Part shown: piece by piece, positions 6,978-14,899 of the stretch
Numbering within the stretch: the first letter of the stretch is position 1
Layout of the letters: the number at the start of each line of letters is the position of its first letter
Source of the DNA: CAYVZU01 sp964455935
GTDB taxonomy: Bacteria; Fibrobacterota; CAYVZU01
DNA: 37,927 nt
Direction of reading: 5' to 3'
NCBI GenBank assembly: GCA_964455935.1
Contig: CAYVZU010000024.1
Coordinates: 1-37,927 of the forward strand
The notes under the pieces: generated by a model
Told to the model about the DNA's origin: nothing
The model's database searches: none
What the model saw: only the letters and a program-made list of their open reading frames with translations
Translations under genes and position numbers: made by a program

Positions 6978-8213
6978 ATGGCTGACAGCTTCATTCAGGA
7001 ACTTTTTGCGGAGCGGTTGGGCGGCAAGAATTTTGGCAAGATCGACGCAATCTACAAGTTCGAAAAGATCAAGCGCGCCAAGCGCGCGGCCCTGGCCGCG
7101 CATCCGGGCGTGGAGATGATCGATATGGGTGTAGGCGAGCCGGACGAAATGGCGTTCCCGGATGTCGTCGCCAGGCTCTGCGAAGAGGCGGCCAAGCCGG
7201 AAAACCGTGGGTATACCGACAATGGAATTCAGGAGTTCAAAGATGCGGCCGCCCGGTACATGGACAAGGTCTATGGTGTGGCCGGCATCAACCCGCAGAC
7301 AGAGGTCATTCACGCAATCGGCTCCAAGCCGGCCTTGGCCATGTTTCCTTCGGTATTGGTCAACCCTGGGGACTTGGTGCTCAATGCGGTGCCCGGCTAT
7401 CCGGTCCTGGCCACGCACTCCAAGTGGTACGGCGCCGCGATCCACAATGTGCCGCTCAAAGAAGAGAACGGATTCCTGCCGGACTTTGCGGCCATTCCAG
7501 AGGATGTGTGCAAGCGCGCCAAGGTCTTCTATTTGAATTATCCGAACAATCCCACGGGCGCGGTTGCCAACGCGGAGTTCTATAAGAAGCTGGTCGATTT
7601 CGCGAAAAAATGGAAGATCGCGATCGTGCAAGACGCAGCCTATGCATCGGTCGTGTATTGCGGAAAGCCGTTCAGCTTTCTGTCCGTTCCGGGCGCAAAA
7701 GATGTGGGCGTCGAGATCCATTCGCTTTCCAAGGCCTTCAATATGACCGGCTGGCGTATGGCTTTTGTGGTCGGCAACGAATTGCTGGTCAAGGGTTTTG
7801 CCGAAGTGAAGGACCACAACGATTCGGGCCAGTTCGCGGCAATCCAGAAGGCGGGCGCCTATTGCCTCGATCATCCAGCCATTACCGACAAGATCACGGC
7901 CAAATACAGCCGCAAGATGGACGGGCTTGTTCAAGTGTTGAACGAATCCGGATTCCAATGCAGGAAACCGGGTGGAACCTTCTATTTGTACGTGAAGGCG
8001 CCTAAGCGCGTCGTGGGCGGCCCGGAATTCAAAACGGCCGAAGACTTCTCGCAGTTCATGATTAAAGAGAAGCTCATCTCTACCGTGCCGTGGGACGATG
8101 TGGGCGCCTATGTCCGTTTCTCGGTCACGTTTATCGCCAATGGCGAAGCCGAGGAAAAGCGCGTGCTGGCTGAAATCAAACGCCGGCTATCGGATCTGCG
8201 GTTCGAATTTTAG
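6978..8213 (+). CDS. dapL: LL-diaminopimelate aminotransferase
   Basis: 411 residues, class I/II PLP aminotransferase of the DapL type. DapL converts tetrahydrodipicolinate directly to LL-diaminopimelate using glutamate, a one-step bypass of the DapD/C/E branch in lysine and peptidoglycan synthesis. Visible: substrate-loop region MGVGEPDE (50-57), YLNYPNNPTGA (185-195), Asp219 in QDAAY that contacts the PLP ring nitrogen, and the Schiff-base lysine Lys252 in HSLSKAFNMTGWR. The ATG at 6978 is chosen because of the strong AAAGGCGGG ribosome-binding site just upstream; a longer frame begins at 6819 without one. DapL is typical of Chlamydia, PVC members, spirochaetes and some deltaproteobacteria. 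Distinguishing it from a related aminotransferase rests on overall pattern. Confidence 0.85.
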   Translation: MADSFIQELFAERLGGKNFGKIDAIYKFEKIKRAKRAALAAHPGVEMIDMGVGEPDEMAFPDVVARLCEEAAKPENRGYTDNGIQEFKDAAARYMDKVYGVAGINPQTEVIHAIGSKPALAMFPSVLVNPGDLVLNAVPGYPVLATHSKWYGAAIHNVPLKEENGFLPDFAAIPEDVCKRAKVFYLNYPNNPTGAVANAEFYKKLVDFAKKWKIAIVQDAAYASVVYCGKPFSFLSVPGAKDVGVEIHSLSKAFNMTGWRMAFVVGNELLVKGFAEVKDHNDSGQFAAIQKAGAYCLDHPAITDKITAKYSRKMDGLVQVLNESGFQCRKPGGTFYLYVKAPKRVVGGPEFKTAEDFSQFMIKEKLISTVPWDDVGAYVRFSVTFIANGEAEEKRVLAEIKRRLSDLRFEF

Positions 8214-8246
8214 GCGGCGGCTGGACGGTTTGGCTTCGGCACTTAT

Positions 8247-8389
8247 TCACCACAGAGGCACAGAGAGCACAGAGACGGGATCGAACGAAATAACGGAGCA
8301 GATTATCAGATCTGCCATCGAGGTTGCTGGAATCGGCTGAAGATCCTGCGAAACTGTTCTTCTCGGTGTCCTCCGTGTCTCTGTGGTGA
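8247..8389. repeat. Miniature inverted-repeat element (CCACAGAG family)
   Basis: A 143-base element with 29-base terminal arms: 8247-8275 (TCACCACAGAG start) and 8361-8389 (its reverse complement with about six mismatches). It fills the gap between dapL and argJ. The left arm and the adjoining bases encode the beginning of a GxxExxY-family protein (see 8251-8340). A shorter relative lies at 10236-10354. Confidence 0.65.
8251..8340 (+). pseudogene. GxxExxY protein N-terminal remnant
   Basis: Reads HRGTESTE, then NEITEQIIRSAIEV, then AGIG and stop. GxxExxY proteins begin with a segment of the form EITEQIIGAAIEVHRxLGPGLLE, often preceded by a translated HRGTEDTE-like repeat. Here the first 14 or so conserved residues remain and the body, including the signature GxxExxY, is missing. 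The following bases before the right arm read KLFFSVSSVSLW, like the C-terminal tail of such proteins, so an internal deletion of roughly 100 codons is likely. No function is expected from this remnant. Confidence 0.6.
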
Positions 8390-8416
8390 GATACCTTTTT
8401 TTGAAAAGGAAAGATT

Positions 8417-9613
8417 ATGAAATGGATTCAAGGCGGTGTGACTGCGGCGCGGGGTTTTCTTGCCAATGGAATCGCCTGCGGCCTCAAGCGCTCGGGCAAG
8501 CCCGATTTGGGCGTTCTGGTTTCCGAATCCGACGCCATTGCGTTGGGCGCTTTCACCCAGAATAAATTCAGGGCTGCGCCGGTGAAGCTGGATGCGGCGC
8601 GCGTTGGGTCCGGGCGAATTCGCGGGGTTGTGGTCAACAGCGGCAATGCCAATGCCTGCACCGGAAGCCGGGGCGATCGCGACGCCTTGGCCATGGCAAC
8701 GATTGCCGAGCAAGTCCTCCGGACCGCGCCCCAAAGTATGCTGGTCTGCTCCACCGGCGTAATTGGGCATTATCTCCCCACGGAGAAAATCCGCGGCGGC
8801 ATTGCGGCCGTGGGACCGAAGGCGGCCCGGAGTGGGGGCGCAGCCTTTGCCTCGGCAATTATTACAACCGACACTTGCACCAAAACCGCGGCCGTTGAAC
8901 TGAAGCTGGGCGGAAAGACCGTGCGCATTGGCGGCGCCTGCAAGGGTTCGGGTATGATCAATCCCCATTTGGCCACAATGCTTGCGTTTATTACCACGGA
9001 TGCGTCCATTTCCGCGTCGGTCCTGCAAAAGGGTTTTGCCTCGGCGGTTGAACGCTCGTTCAACTGCCTTACCGTGGACGGCGATTCCAGCACAAACGAC
9101 ACGGTTTTGCTTCTGGCCAACGGCGCGGCAAAAAACCGGAAGCTGGGGCCGGCCGAAATCCAGAAATTCAACAAGGCCCTGCATGCCGTGATGATGAATC
9201 TGGCCCGGCAAATCGCCCGCGATGGCGAGGGCGCGACCAAGCTGGTCGAAATTCGCGTGACCGGCGCGCGAAGCGAACAGGACGGCCGTCTTGCCGCGAA
9301 AGCGATCGCGAACAGCCCTTTGGTGAAGACAGCCTTGTTTGGCAACGACCCCAACTGGGGCCGAATCCTTTGCGCCGTGGGCTACTCGGGCGCCGAGGTC
9401 AATCCGGACAGGGCGAAGCTTACGGTTTGCGGCACGCGTTTAGTCCGCAACGGCCGGCCCACGGATTTTCAGGCAAAGCTTGTTTCAAAGGCCATGTCGG
9501 CCCCGGAAATACTCATCGAGGTCGACCTTGCCTCGGGCCGCCACAGTGCAACGGTGTGGACCTGCGATTTTTCTTATGATTACGTGAAGATTAATGCGGA
9601 GTACCATACATGA
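8417..9613 (+). CDS. argJ: Glutamate N-acetyltransferase / acetylornithine transacetylase
   Basis: 398 residues, ArgJ family (about 400). It recycles the acetyl group from N-acetylornithine to glutamate in arginine synthesis and may also use acetyl-CoA when bifunctional. The precursor cuts itself in the conserved ATML motif (Ala186-Thr187), making Thr187 the N-terminal nucleophile of the beta chain; the following FITTDA matches the family. Also seen: STGVIGHYLP (112-121, oxyanion region), GDSSTNDT and GNDPNWGRI. ATG 8417 follows AAAGGAAAG with good spacing. It lies after dapL, separated only by the repeat element, and before tadA; whether the three are one transcript is unclear. Confidence 0.95.
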   Translation: MKWIQGGVTAARGFLANGIACGLKRSGKPDLGVLVSESDAIALGAFTQNKFRAAPVKLDAARVGSGRIRGVVVNSGNANACTGSRGDRDALAMATIAEQVLRTAPQSMLVCSTGVIGHYLPTEKIRGGIAAVGPKAARSGGAAFASAIITTDTCTKTAAVELKLGGKTVRIGGACKGSGMINPHLATMLAFITTDASISASVLQKGFASAVERSFNCLTVDGDSSTNDTVLLLANGAAKNRKLGPAEIQKFNKALHAVMMNLARQIARDGEGATKLVEIRVTGARSEQDGRLAAKAIANSPLVKTALFGNDPNWGRILCAVGYSGAEVNPDRAKLTVCGTRLVRNGRPTDFQAKLVSKAMSAPEILIEVDLASGRHSATVWTCDFSYDYVKINAEYHT

Positions 9614-9703
9614 AGAACTCGTGAGTCGGAATAAGAGCTTGCGCAAACAAGAAATAGGGACCAAAAACGTCATTGAGTATTTGCCGATGGCATAGAAGGG
9701 GAA

Positions 9704-10186
9704 ATGAACCTGGAAAGAGATCAGCGTGATGACCTCCGCTGGATGGAGGCCGCTTTCTCCGAGGCGCAGAAGGCCATGGACGAGAATGAAGTGCCGATCG
9801 GCGCGGTTGTCGTCCACGAGAACCGCGTTATCGGGCGGGGACACAATCGGATTGAGGCGCTGCAGGATGCCACGGCGCATGCCGAGATCCTGGCCATCAG
9901 TTCGGCCGCAAACACCCTGGGCACCTGGCGACTGAACGAATGCGAGCTTTATGTAACCATCGAGCCGTGCATGATGTGCTGCGGCGCGATTTTGCTCAGC
10001 CGTGTGCGCCGGCTTGTGTATGGCGCGCGGGACCCGCGCTTTGGGGCGTGCGTGTCGTGTTACCAGCTGCTTGCCGAAAACAAGTACCGCCAGCCCATCC
10101 AGATCGATTCGGGAATCCTGGAATCCCCCTGCTCGGAGATCCTTAAGGAATTCTTCCGCCGTATCCGCAGCCAGCCAAAAAACTGA
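9704..10186 (+). CDS. tadA: tRNA-specific adenosine deaminase
   Basis: 160 residues, cytidine-deaminase fold. The zinc and catalytic motif His59-Ala60-Glu61 and the PCMMC motif (Pro88, Cys89, Cys92) are intact, as is EVPIGAVVV near residue 29. TadA converts A34 to inosine in the wobble position of tRNA-Arg(ACG). Start at ATG 9704 with GAAGGGGA just upstream. It follows argJ by 90 bases. The C-terminus (EFFRRIRSQPKN) is typical in length, without fusion. Confidence 0.92.
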   Translation: MNLERDQRDDLRWMEAAFSEAQKAMDENEVPIGAVVVHENRVIGRGHNRIEALQDATAHAEILAISSAANTLGTWRLNECELYVTIEPCMMCCGAILLSRVRRLVYGARDPRFGACVSCYQLLAENKYRQPIQIDSGILESPCSEILKEFFRRIRSQPKN

Positions 10187-10235
10187 GAAACGATCTACAG
10201 ATTATACCGCGCGGCGTAGCCCCAACCAAAGAAGG

Positions 10236-10354
10236 GGAAAGATTCACCACAGAGACACTGAGCACACGGAGGCAGGAAAAGAGGGAAATAATTTTCAGGC
10301 GACCCAAACCCTTTCTTTCTCTGTGGCCTCTGTGACACTGTGGTGAATCTTTCC
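10236..10354. repeat. Miniature inverted-repeat element, second copy
   Basis: Perfect 17-base terminal arms: GGAAAGATTCACCACAG at 10236-10252 and its reverse complement at 10338-10354. The inner bases also encode HHRDTEHTE at the left and SFSVASVTLW at the right, the same ends as the element at 8247-8389, with the middle deleted further. It lies between the convergent tadA and EEP lipoprotein genes, where its hairpin could also serve as a terminator. Confidence 0.65.
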
Positions 10355-10367
10355 GTTCAATCCGCCA

Positions 10368-11444
10368 TCAGGGCATCGTGAGTACGCTCAGGACCCCCGC
10401 ATGATCGGACACCCTGGCCGGGGCGCCGTTAAAGGCGCCGGTCAGCGCCAAGCGCGATGTCGCTACGGTCACCACATTGGTGGCGAAAATGTAATCGATG
10501 CGCCTTGTGGGCATTACCAAGGGGTCGGCCATATTGAAACAGCAGGTGAAACCGGCGTCCGATTGTGCTTCCGAATAAGTATCCAGGAATCCGACTTCAA
10601 GAATCTTGGCCGGAATCGGCCCGGTAGGCGGATTGTTAAAATCGCCCAGAAGGACCACCGGCTCGCCGCTTACGGCATTATCGCGAAGAAAGGGAATCAA
10701 TTCATTGGCCTGGGCCGTGCCAATGACGGGAATGGCGTCGACCTCCAAGTGCGTGTTGAACACGTGAAGATCCGGGCGGTCGTTGGAGCCTAGCCGCGCA
10801 TATTGCGCGGCGCGCAATACGCTGATTGTCGTATCGAGATAGCGAATGTTGCGCAGCCCCGAAAAGAATACGACCGAATCGGCCTCGTGCAGCACCAGAC
10901 CAGCCCGGTACAGAATTGCATTGCCTTCGTGGAAGTTTAGGTCCAGGCTGTCGTGGCGCGAGGCGTTGTTGACGGTCACTTTGAGCGAAATGGGATTCAA
11001 CGAATGTCCAAGCGCGGCATACTGTGGCCAGCCCAGGGTATTCAGGCGGCTGAGAAGCAGAGCCAGAAAGTCGATGTCCTCACCTGTTTGTAGATCCTTC
11101 ATATGCAGGACTTCCTGAAGCCCCACAACGTCGGGCGACAGTTCGTGAATGGAATCGGCGATTGCCGCAACGCGCTCCTGCGGCCGCGATGCGTGAAACT
11201 CCGCCTGCAAGGCCTTGCCTCGGACCAGAACGGTTTCGGGTATGGTGAGATCCTGCGAAAGGAGAACCGCAACATCGAAGCCAATGGCCATGTTGAATGT
11301 AAGAAAAGTCCGGCTTGTGTCGGTTGCGGACGAGCCCACATAACCCAGGCCGACCGGACCCGAAGCGACAGGCTCAACCGGGGAATCGTTCGAGCATGAA
11401 ACCAACAGGCCGCAAGCCAGTACAACCATTACAAGCCGCTTCAC
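10368..11444 (-). CDS. Lipoprotein, endonuclease/exonuclease/phosphatase family
   Basis: 358 residues starting at GTG 11444. A signal peptide ends in the lipobox LLVSC (Cys17), so the protein is probably anchored to a membrane on the periplasmic or outer face. The rest is a DNase I-like (EEP) fold: Asn51 in FLTFNM, Glu111 in GLQEV, NTHLE (230-234), LLGDFN (265-270), RRIDYIF and catalytic Asp347-His348 in VSDHA. This superfamily hydrolyses phosphodiesters in DNA, phospholipids or inositol phosphates, and the substrate cannot be told here. GTG overlaps the stop of the upstream barrel-like protein (GTGA), so the two are translationally coupled. Another EEP lipoprotein lies at 13301-14392. Confidence 0.85.
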   Translation of the reverse strand: MKRLVMVVLACGLLVSCSNDSPVEPVASGPVGLGYVGSSATDTSRTFLTFNMAIGFDVAVLLSQDLTIPETVLVRGKALQAEFHASRPQERVAAIADSIHELSPDVVGLQEVLHMKDLQTGEDIDFLALLLSRLNTLGWPQYAALGHSLNPISLKVTVNNASRHDSLDLNFHEGNAILYRAGLVLHEADSVVFFSGLRNIRYLDTTISVLRAAQYARLGSNDRPDLHVFNTHLEVDAIPVIGTAQANELIPFLRDNAVSGEPVVLLGDFNNPPTGPIPAKILEVGFLDTYSEAQSDAGFTCCFNMADPLVMPTRRIDYIFATNVVTVATSRLALTGAFNGAPARVSDHAGVLSVLTMP

Positions 11445-12268
11445 AGTCCCTCCCGGGGTGAAAAGAGATCGAGCCTGAGCCCAAGCGTGTATCCGGTCAT
11501 ATTGCCTTCCGCGCGACGAAGAAAGGAAGGCGCCTCATCTTCATGAATAAAATAAAGGGCCTCGTTGCCAACAAAGAGTCGGCTCCCTTCACGGGCCCCG
11601 CCGTTGAACAAGAGATTGAAAATATAAGAAGAACCCGAGACCCCGTTTACCTCCAAATAAGGAATCACGGACCACCTATATCCGGCCGAGACGCCCAGGC
11701 GCAGCCATGGCCATAGATGGACTCCGGCATCCAACCCAATCCGCTGCACCGGACTGATTCCCGAGGAAATATCCAGGCGGAGATCATCGTCCGGCCGGGA
11801 GCCGCCGTAGGTGCCGGACACGTGGACCGATGCGTTGCCAAACAAAACTCCGGCCCCGTATCCCGCGGCCGCGGAAAAGCGGCCCACGGCTCTTGTGTAT
11901 TTCAGAAAGAGGACCGTGGGCACGAACAGATACTCCTCCTGCGCCGTGACACTGCCCGACAGCTGCTCGAAGGCGAACTGAACATTGTTCTGCGCGAATT
12001 GTTCTTTCCAGATCTCGGCTTCCGCGCAAAGCATCCAGCGCGCCCAAATCCAGCCGGCGCTGACCGCCTTTTCCGCGTGACCGTCGAAACGTTCCACGGT
12101 GTATCCCCGGAAGCCCGCGGCCCGGGATGTGGCCTCGAAAACGCGATTTACCTCGTTGAGGTCATCCGGATCGTAATGCGTATACCCGTATGATAGCGCC
12201 AGATTGGGTCCTGCCCAGGCATTGGCCGCCAGGGCCAGAATAGTCATCAATGCGGAAATTCTGATCAT
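11441..12268 (-). CDS. Putative outer-membrane beta-barrel protein
   Basis: 275 residues. The start is ATG 12268 because a perfect AAGGAGG (12281-12275) lies six bases before it; an ATG 18 bases further up overlaps this site and is unlikely. A signal peptide (MIRISALMTILALAANAWA) is followed by alternating short amphipathic strands such as LALSYGYTHY, WIWARWMLCAEAEIW, FSAAAGYGAGVLFG, LRLGVSAGYRWS and YTLGLRLDLF, the look of an 8-10 stranded outer-membrane barrel. I recognise no specific family. It is the first gene of a two-gene unit with the EEP lipoprotein. Confidence 0.65.
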   Translation of the reverse strand: MIRISALMTILALAANAWAGPNLALSYGYTHYDPDDLNEVNRVFEATSRAAGFRGYTVERFDGHAEKAVSAGWIWARWMLCAEAEIWKEQFAQNNVQFAFEQLSGSVTAQEEYLFVPTVLFLKYTRAVGRFSAAAGYGAGVLFGNASVHVSGTYGGSRPDDDLRLDISSGISPVQRIGLDAGVHLWPWLRLGVSAGYRWSVIPYLEVNGVSGSSYIFNLLFNGGAREGSRLFVGNEALYFIHEDEAPSFLRRAEGNMTGYTLGLRLDLFSPREGL

Positions 12269-12274
12269 TGTCTG

Positions 12275-12281
12275 CCTCCTT
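12275..12281 (-). promoter_or_regulatory. Strong Shine-Dalgarno site deciding the barrel protein start
   Basis: AAGGAGG on the minus strand, six bases before ATG 12268. It is the most canonical ribosome-binding site in the window and rules out the in-frame ATG at 12286. Confidence 0.8.
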
Positions 12282-12506
12282 GCCATTGACGCCGGAGATT
12301 CCCTTCCCAGGCATTTGTTCCGCCCGCGGTTTCCATAGACCCAATATATCGGAATTCGCAGGCGGAAAAAACCAGAATTGCCGGCGTCCGGTGAGGAACA
12401 AGATTTGTAGCACCTTTTTTCCGGCGGGACGGCACGGCTCGCCAGTCCACTACAAAGGCTGTCCAGCGACCCCGCTGTGCCCTATATCATTGACGGTGTC
12501 TGTGCG

Positions 12507-13301
12507 TCAATGGATTCCCCACTCGACATCCAGGAGGGGAAGCAAATCGAGCTGGGCGCCAAAGGGATAGGTTCCATACACCAGTTTATAGCCGCCCAGG
12601 ATGCGCATTCCTTCACCCCGATGCCAGAGGATGAGCGACTTGTGCTCATATGAAAACGGCGAACGGGCATCCAGAAGAAGAAAGAGATCGAGATCGGAGA
12701 GGACCGCCCAGTTTCCGGCAATCCGGTTGCTGAAATCAAGCCCCAAACGGATTGCGGCGCCATGATAGTACGGCGACATGCGGGGGAAGAGGACCGGCAG
12801 GTCGATGGTCGGCATGTCCACGGGCCCGGAACGAATTGCAAACAGGATGCCGGCCCGGGTCGTTACCGCGGTGAACCGGTCGATGCTCCGCGTTAGAAGA
12901 ATCGAATGATTGCTCGATACAATATGGGGAATGCGGCTGTCATCCGGAAACATGCCGCCGGTTCCGGCACGGGCCAGAGTACGCAGGAGAGGGGTGGGAT
13001 AGGAAAGGCTGTGCTGCGTGGCCGTATGGACGGATGGACCCCGAAGCCAAGCCTTCTTGATCACGATGTTGGGGCACAAAATATCGATCAGCGGGGCCGT
13101 TTCGAACTCAAGGCCGTGCTTCCAGCCGTAGCGGAGCGGCTTGAAAACTCCGACTTCAATCCTGTTGGGTCGCAACGGAATAGCGGTTGAGGAGGTCCAG
13201 CAATCCACCGAATCGGCCCCGAGAGCCGAAACGACGCATGCCAACAGAAACAAGGCGAACGATGCTGCCGTAGATATACCGGCTCGGATTCTTGTTCTCA
13301 T
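12507..13301 (-). CDS. Secreted protein of unknown family, paired with EEP lipoprotein
   Basis: 264 residues from ATG 13301. A signal peptide (RTRIRAGISTAASFALFLLAC and VVSALGA) can be read as a standard cleavage site before Asp30 or, less likely, a lipobox at LLAC. The mature part has strand-like segments (RIEVGVFKPLRYGW, LEFETAPLIDIL, AGILFAIRSG, AAIRLGLDFSNR, LDLFLLLDARSPF, AQLDLLPLLDVEW) consistent with a small barrel or beta-sandwich at the outer membrane. No family was recognised. The ATG overlaps the TAA of the upstream EEP gene by one base (TAATG), so the genes are coupled. Its role may mirror the barrel-like protein in the adjacent pair, though the two share no obvious sequence. Confidence 0.6.
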   Translation of the reverse strand: MRTRIRAGISTAASFALFLLACVVSALGADSVDCWTSSTAIPLRPNRIEVGVFKPLRYGWKHGLEFETAPLIDILCPNIVIKKAWLRGPSVHTATQHSLSYPTPLLRTLARAGTGGMFPDDSRIPHIVSSNHSILLTRSIDRFTAVTTRAGILFAIRSGPVDMPTIDLPVLFPRMSPYYHGAAIRLGLDFSNRIAGNWAVLSDLDLFLLLDARSPFSYEHKSLILWHRGEGMRILGGYKLVYGTYPFGAQLDLLPLLDVEWGIH

Positions 13302-14392
13302 TACGGCAAAATCCACTTGGCGGTGACAGGCGCATGGTCCGATAACGGCATGGTTTCCATGCCTCCGCTCAATTCATTCTGGTGCACAAGACCCGAACCA
13401 GGCACGAAAGTCCGGTTTGTAAAGAGATAATCCAGCGTTCGGTTCCAGAAGCCGTCTTTGTCGGTTGTATGGGAGAAATATTTCGAGTTGTCGGTTTGAT
13501 AGACGGACAGGGGAATTGCCGACTCATAGCGGGCGTAATACTCCGATAAAAAGTCCCCTTCCTCGCTGAAATCATCTGCCTGGAACATCGAGTCCGTGCA
13601 CTTGGAATCGGGAAAATCCCGCACCTGCTGCGATCCGGGCGGGATTGTATTCAAGTCGCCACCGGCCAGGAACAGCTCACCCAGAGTATCCAGCCGGTGC
13701 AGTTCCGACTCAAAGATCTCGATCTGGCCCTGCTTTGTACCGTCATTCGAATAGGCTTCGGTATGAATGCAAAGCACGTAGGGATCGGGCTCACCCGGCA
13801 GGTCCACGACCGTGCGCAAAAAATTACGGTGCAGATAAAAGTAGCGGGTGAGGGCGTCTTGTGACGGCATCAACGGCAAGGCGATACGCTCGGCCTTGCT
13901 GATCGGCCATTTTGAGAGAATCGCGTTGCCCGAGTTCATCCGGCCCAGGCCGTCACTGGGAATGAAGTCCGCCTTCCATTGCGACGCATACGCGCCGTAG
14001 TTAAGCGAGGTGTGGTCGAGCAGCCATTGCACCTGGTTTACATAGGCGCTGCGTTTGGCCTGGATGTCGACTTCCTGCAACAGTAGAATGTCCGGATCAA
14101 CCTGGCGGATCTTGGCGGCCAAGCAGTCGAGATGCGCGGTCACTTCGTCTTGGGTCATTAAAACACGGCTTCCATAACAGTCGAAGAAGAAATCGATACG
14201 GCCGCCGCCGAATTTCACATTCCAGGTCATAACCTGAAGGGTTTCGGGTCGGGCCGAATCGGTTCGGATGCTTTTTGCGCTGTAGAGCTGGGCCTCTTCC
14301 AGGTCGCTGAATCCGGTGCGCAGGGGATCTAGGCATGCGGCCAGAATTATGAGAGGCAGAACAAAAGCAATTGAGAACTTCATGCTTAGCAC
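13301..14392 (-). CDS. Second EEP-family lipoprotein
   Basis: 363 residues, probably from GTG 14392, which has GGGAAG five bases upstream; ATG 14383 is an alternative that leaves the signal peptide intact. The lipobox IILAAC puts the lipid on Cys20. EEP motifs: Asn58 in MTWNVKF, Glu107 in LLLQEV, NSGNAILSKWP, IHTEAY, AGGDLN and catalytic Asp352-His353 in LSDHAP. Relative to the other EEP lipoprotein the active-site set is the same but the rest is diverged, including an acidic/aromatic insertion near GRIDFFFDCYG. It leads a two-gene unit with the 12507-13301 protein. Substrate unknown. Confidence 0.85.
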   Translation of the reverse strand: MLSMKFSIAFVLPLIILAACLDPLRTGFSDLEEAQLYSAKSIRTDSARPETLQVMTWNVKFGGGRIDFFFDCYGSRVLMTQDEVTAHLDCLAAKIRQVDPDILLLQEVDIQAKRSAYVNQVQWLLDHTSLNYGAYASQWKADFIPSDGLGRMNSGNAILSKWPISKAERIALPLMPSQDALTRYFYLHRNFLRTVVDLPGEPDPYVLCIHTEAYSNDGTKQGQIEIFESELHRLDTLGELFLAGGDLNTIPPGSQQVRDFPDSKCTDSMFQADDFSEEGDFLSEYYARYESAIPLSVYQTDNSKYFSHTTDKDGFWNRTLDYLFTNRTFVPGSGLVHQNELSGGMETMPLSDHAPVTAKWILP

Positions 14393-14899
14393 CGCGACTT
14401 CCCGGGTGGGAAAGGTTTTTCACAGTCGGCTTGAAAGAAAATACCAAAATCTCCCCAAAAACGGCAATGAAGGATTTGGCACGCTTCCCGCAATGCACAA
14501 GCCATGCGGCCACCAAGAATCTTCCGTCCGACCGGGTCTCGGTCAATGGCGGGGTCAAAGTCGCCATCGCCGGCCACCATCCGGACAGCATTTTCCGCCA
14601 AGCGAAAAAAGCAGCGAGACAACCGCGCACCCCCTGTTCGGGCTGTGCCTGTGCGCCAAACCCGTAGACATTCGTGATGGTCGAAATCGAATCATCGCCG
14701 GTCTATAACAACGAGGAACTCAGCGGCGACAGGCTATACCTGGTTATGGCGGAGCGCGCGTGGCAAAGCGGGCTGGGTGTGCGCTACTACTTCACCTTCT
14801 GGCTTTCGCTTGGACGCTGACGGTGGCCGTGCTTTCATGAGAAAACAATTTTGAATATGAAGAGGAGAAGGCGCTGCACGGATATATCAGGAGGGTTCT
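14393..14899. other. 500-base region with a possible gene remnant only
   Basis: No intact gene. The plus strand carries the C-terminal-like fragment at 14677-14820. Several overlapping frames of 60-130 codons exist on both strands in 14386-14708 but have no ribosome-binding site, no recognisable motif and a composition typical of out-of-frame reading. The region upstream of the EEP gene should hold its promoter; a TATTTT box (minus strand, about 14446-14441) has no clear -35 partner. Confidence 0.5.
14677..14820 (+). pseudogene. Possible C-terminal fragment of an outer-membrane protein
   Basis: An in-frame run of 47 codons ends in WQSGLGVRYYFTFWLSLGR, with alternating hydrophobic/aromatic residues as in the last strands of a barrel protein, preceded by LSGDRLYLVMAERA. 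The same frame is closed upstream by a TAG at 14665-14667 and shows no signal peptide. It may be what is left of a gene that belonged to the neighbouring EEP/secreted-protein locus; it may also be chance. Confidence 0.3.

Noticed and set aside
6960..9211. Long minus-strand frames opposite dapL (332 codons) and argJ (301 codons)
   Set aside because: Both are antisense of well-recognised enzymes and show no motif, start signal or conserved neighbour.
14316..14708. Plus-strand frame of 130 codons before the DUF5107 gene
   Set aside because: Starts inside the EEP lipoprotein gene in antisense, has no ribosome-binding site and no recognisable sequence.
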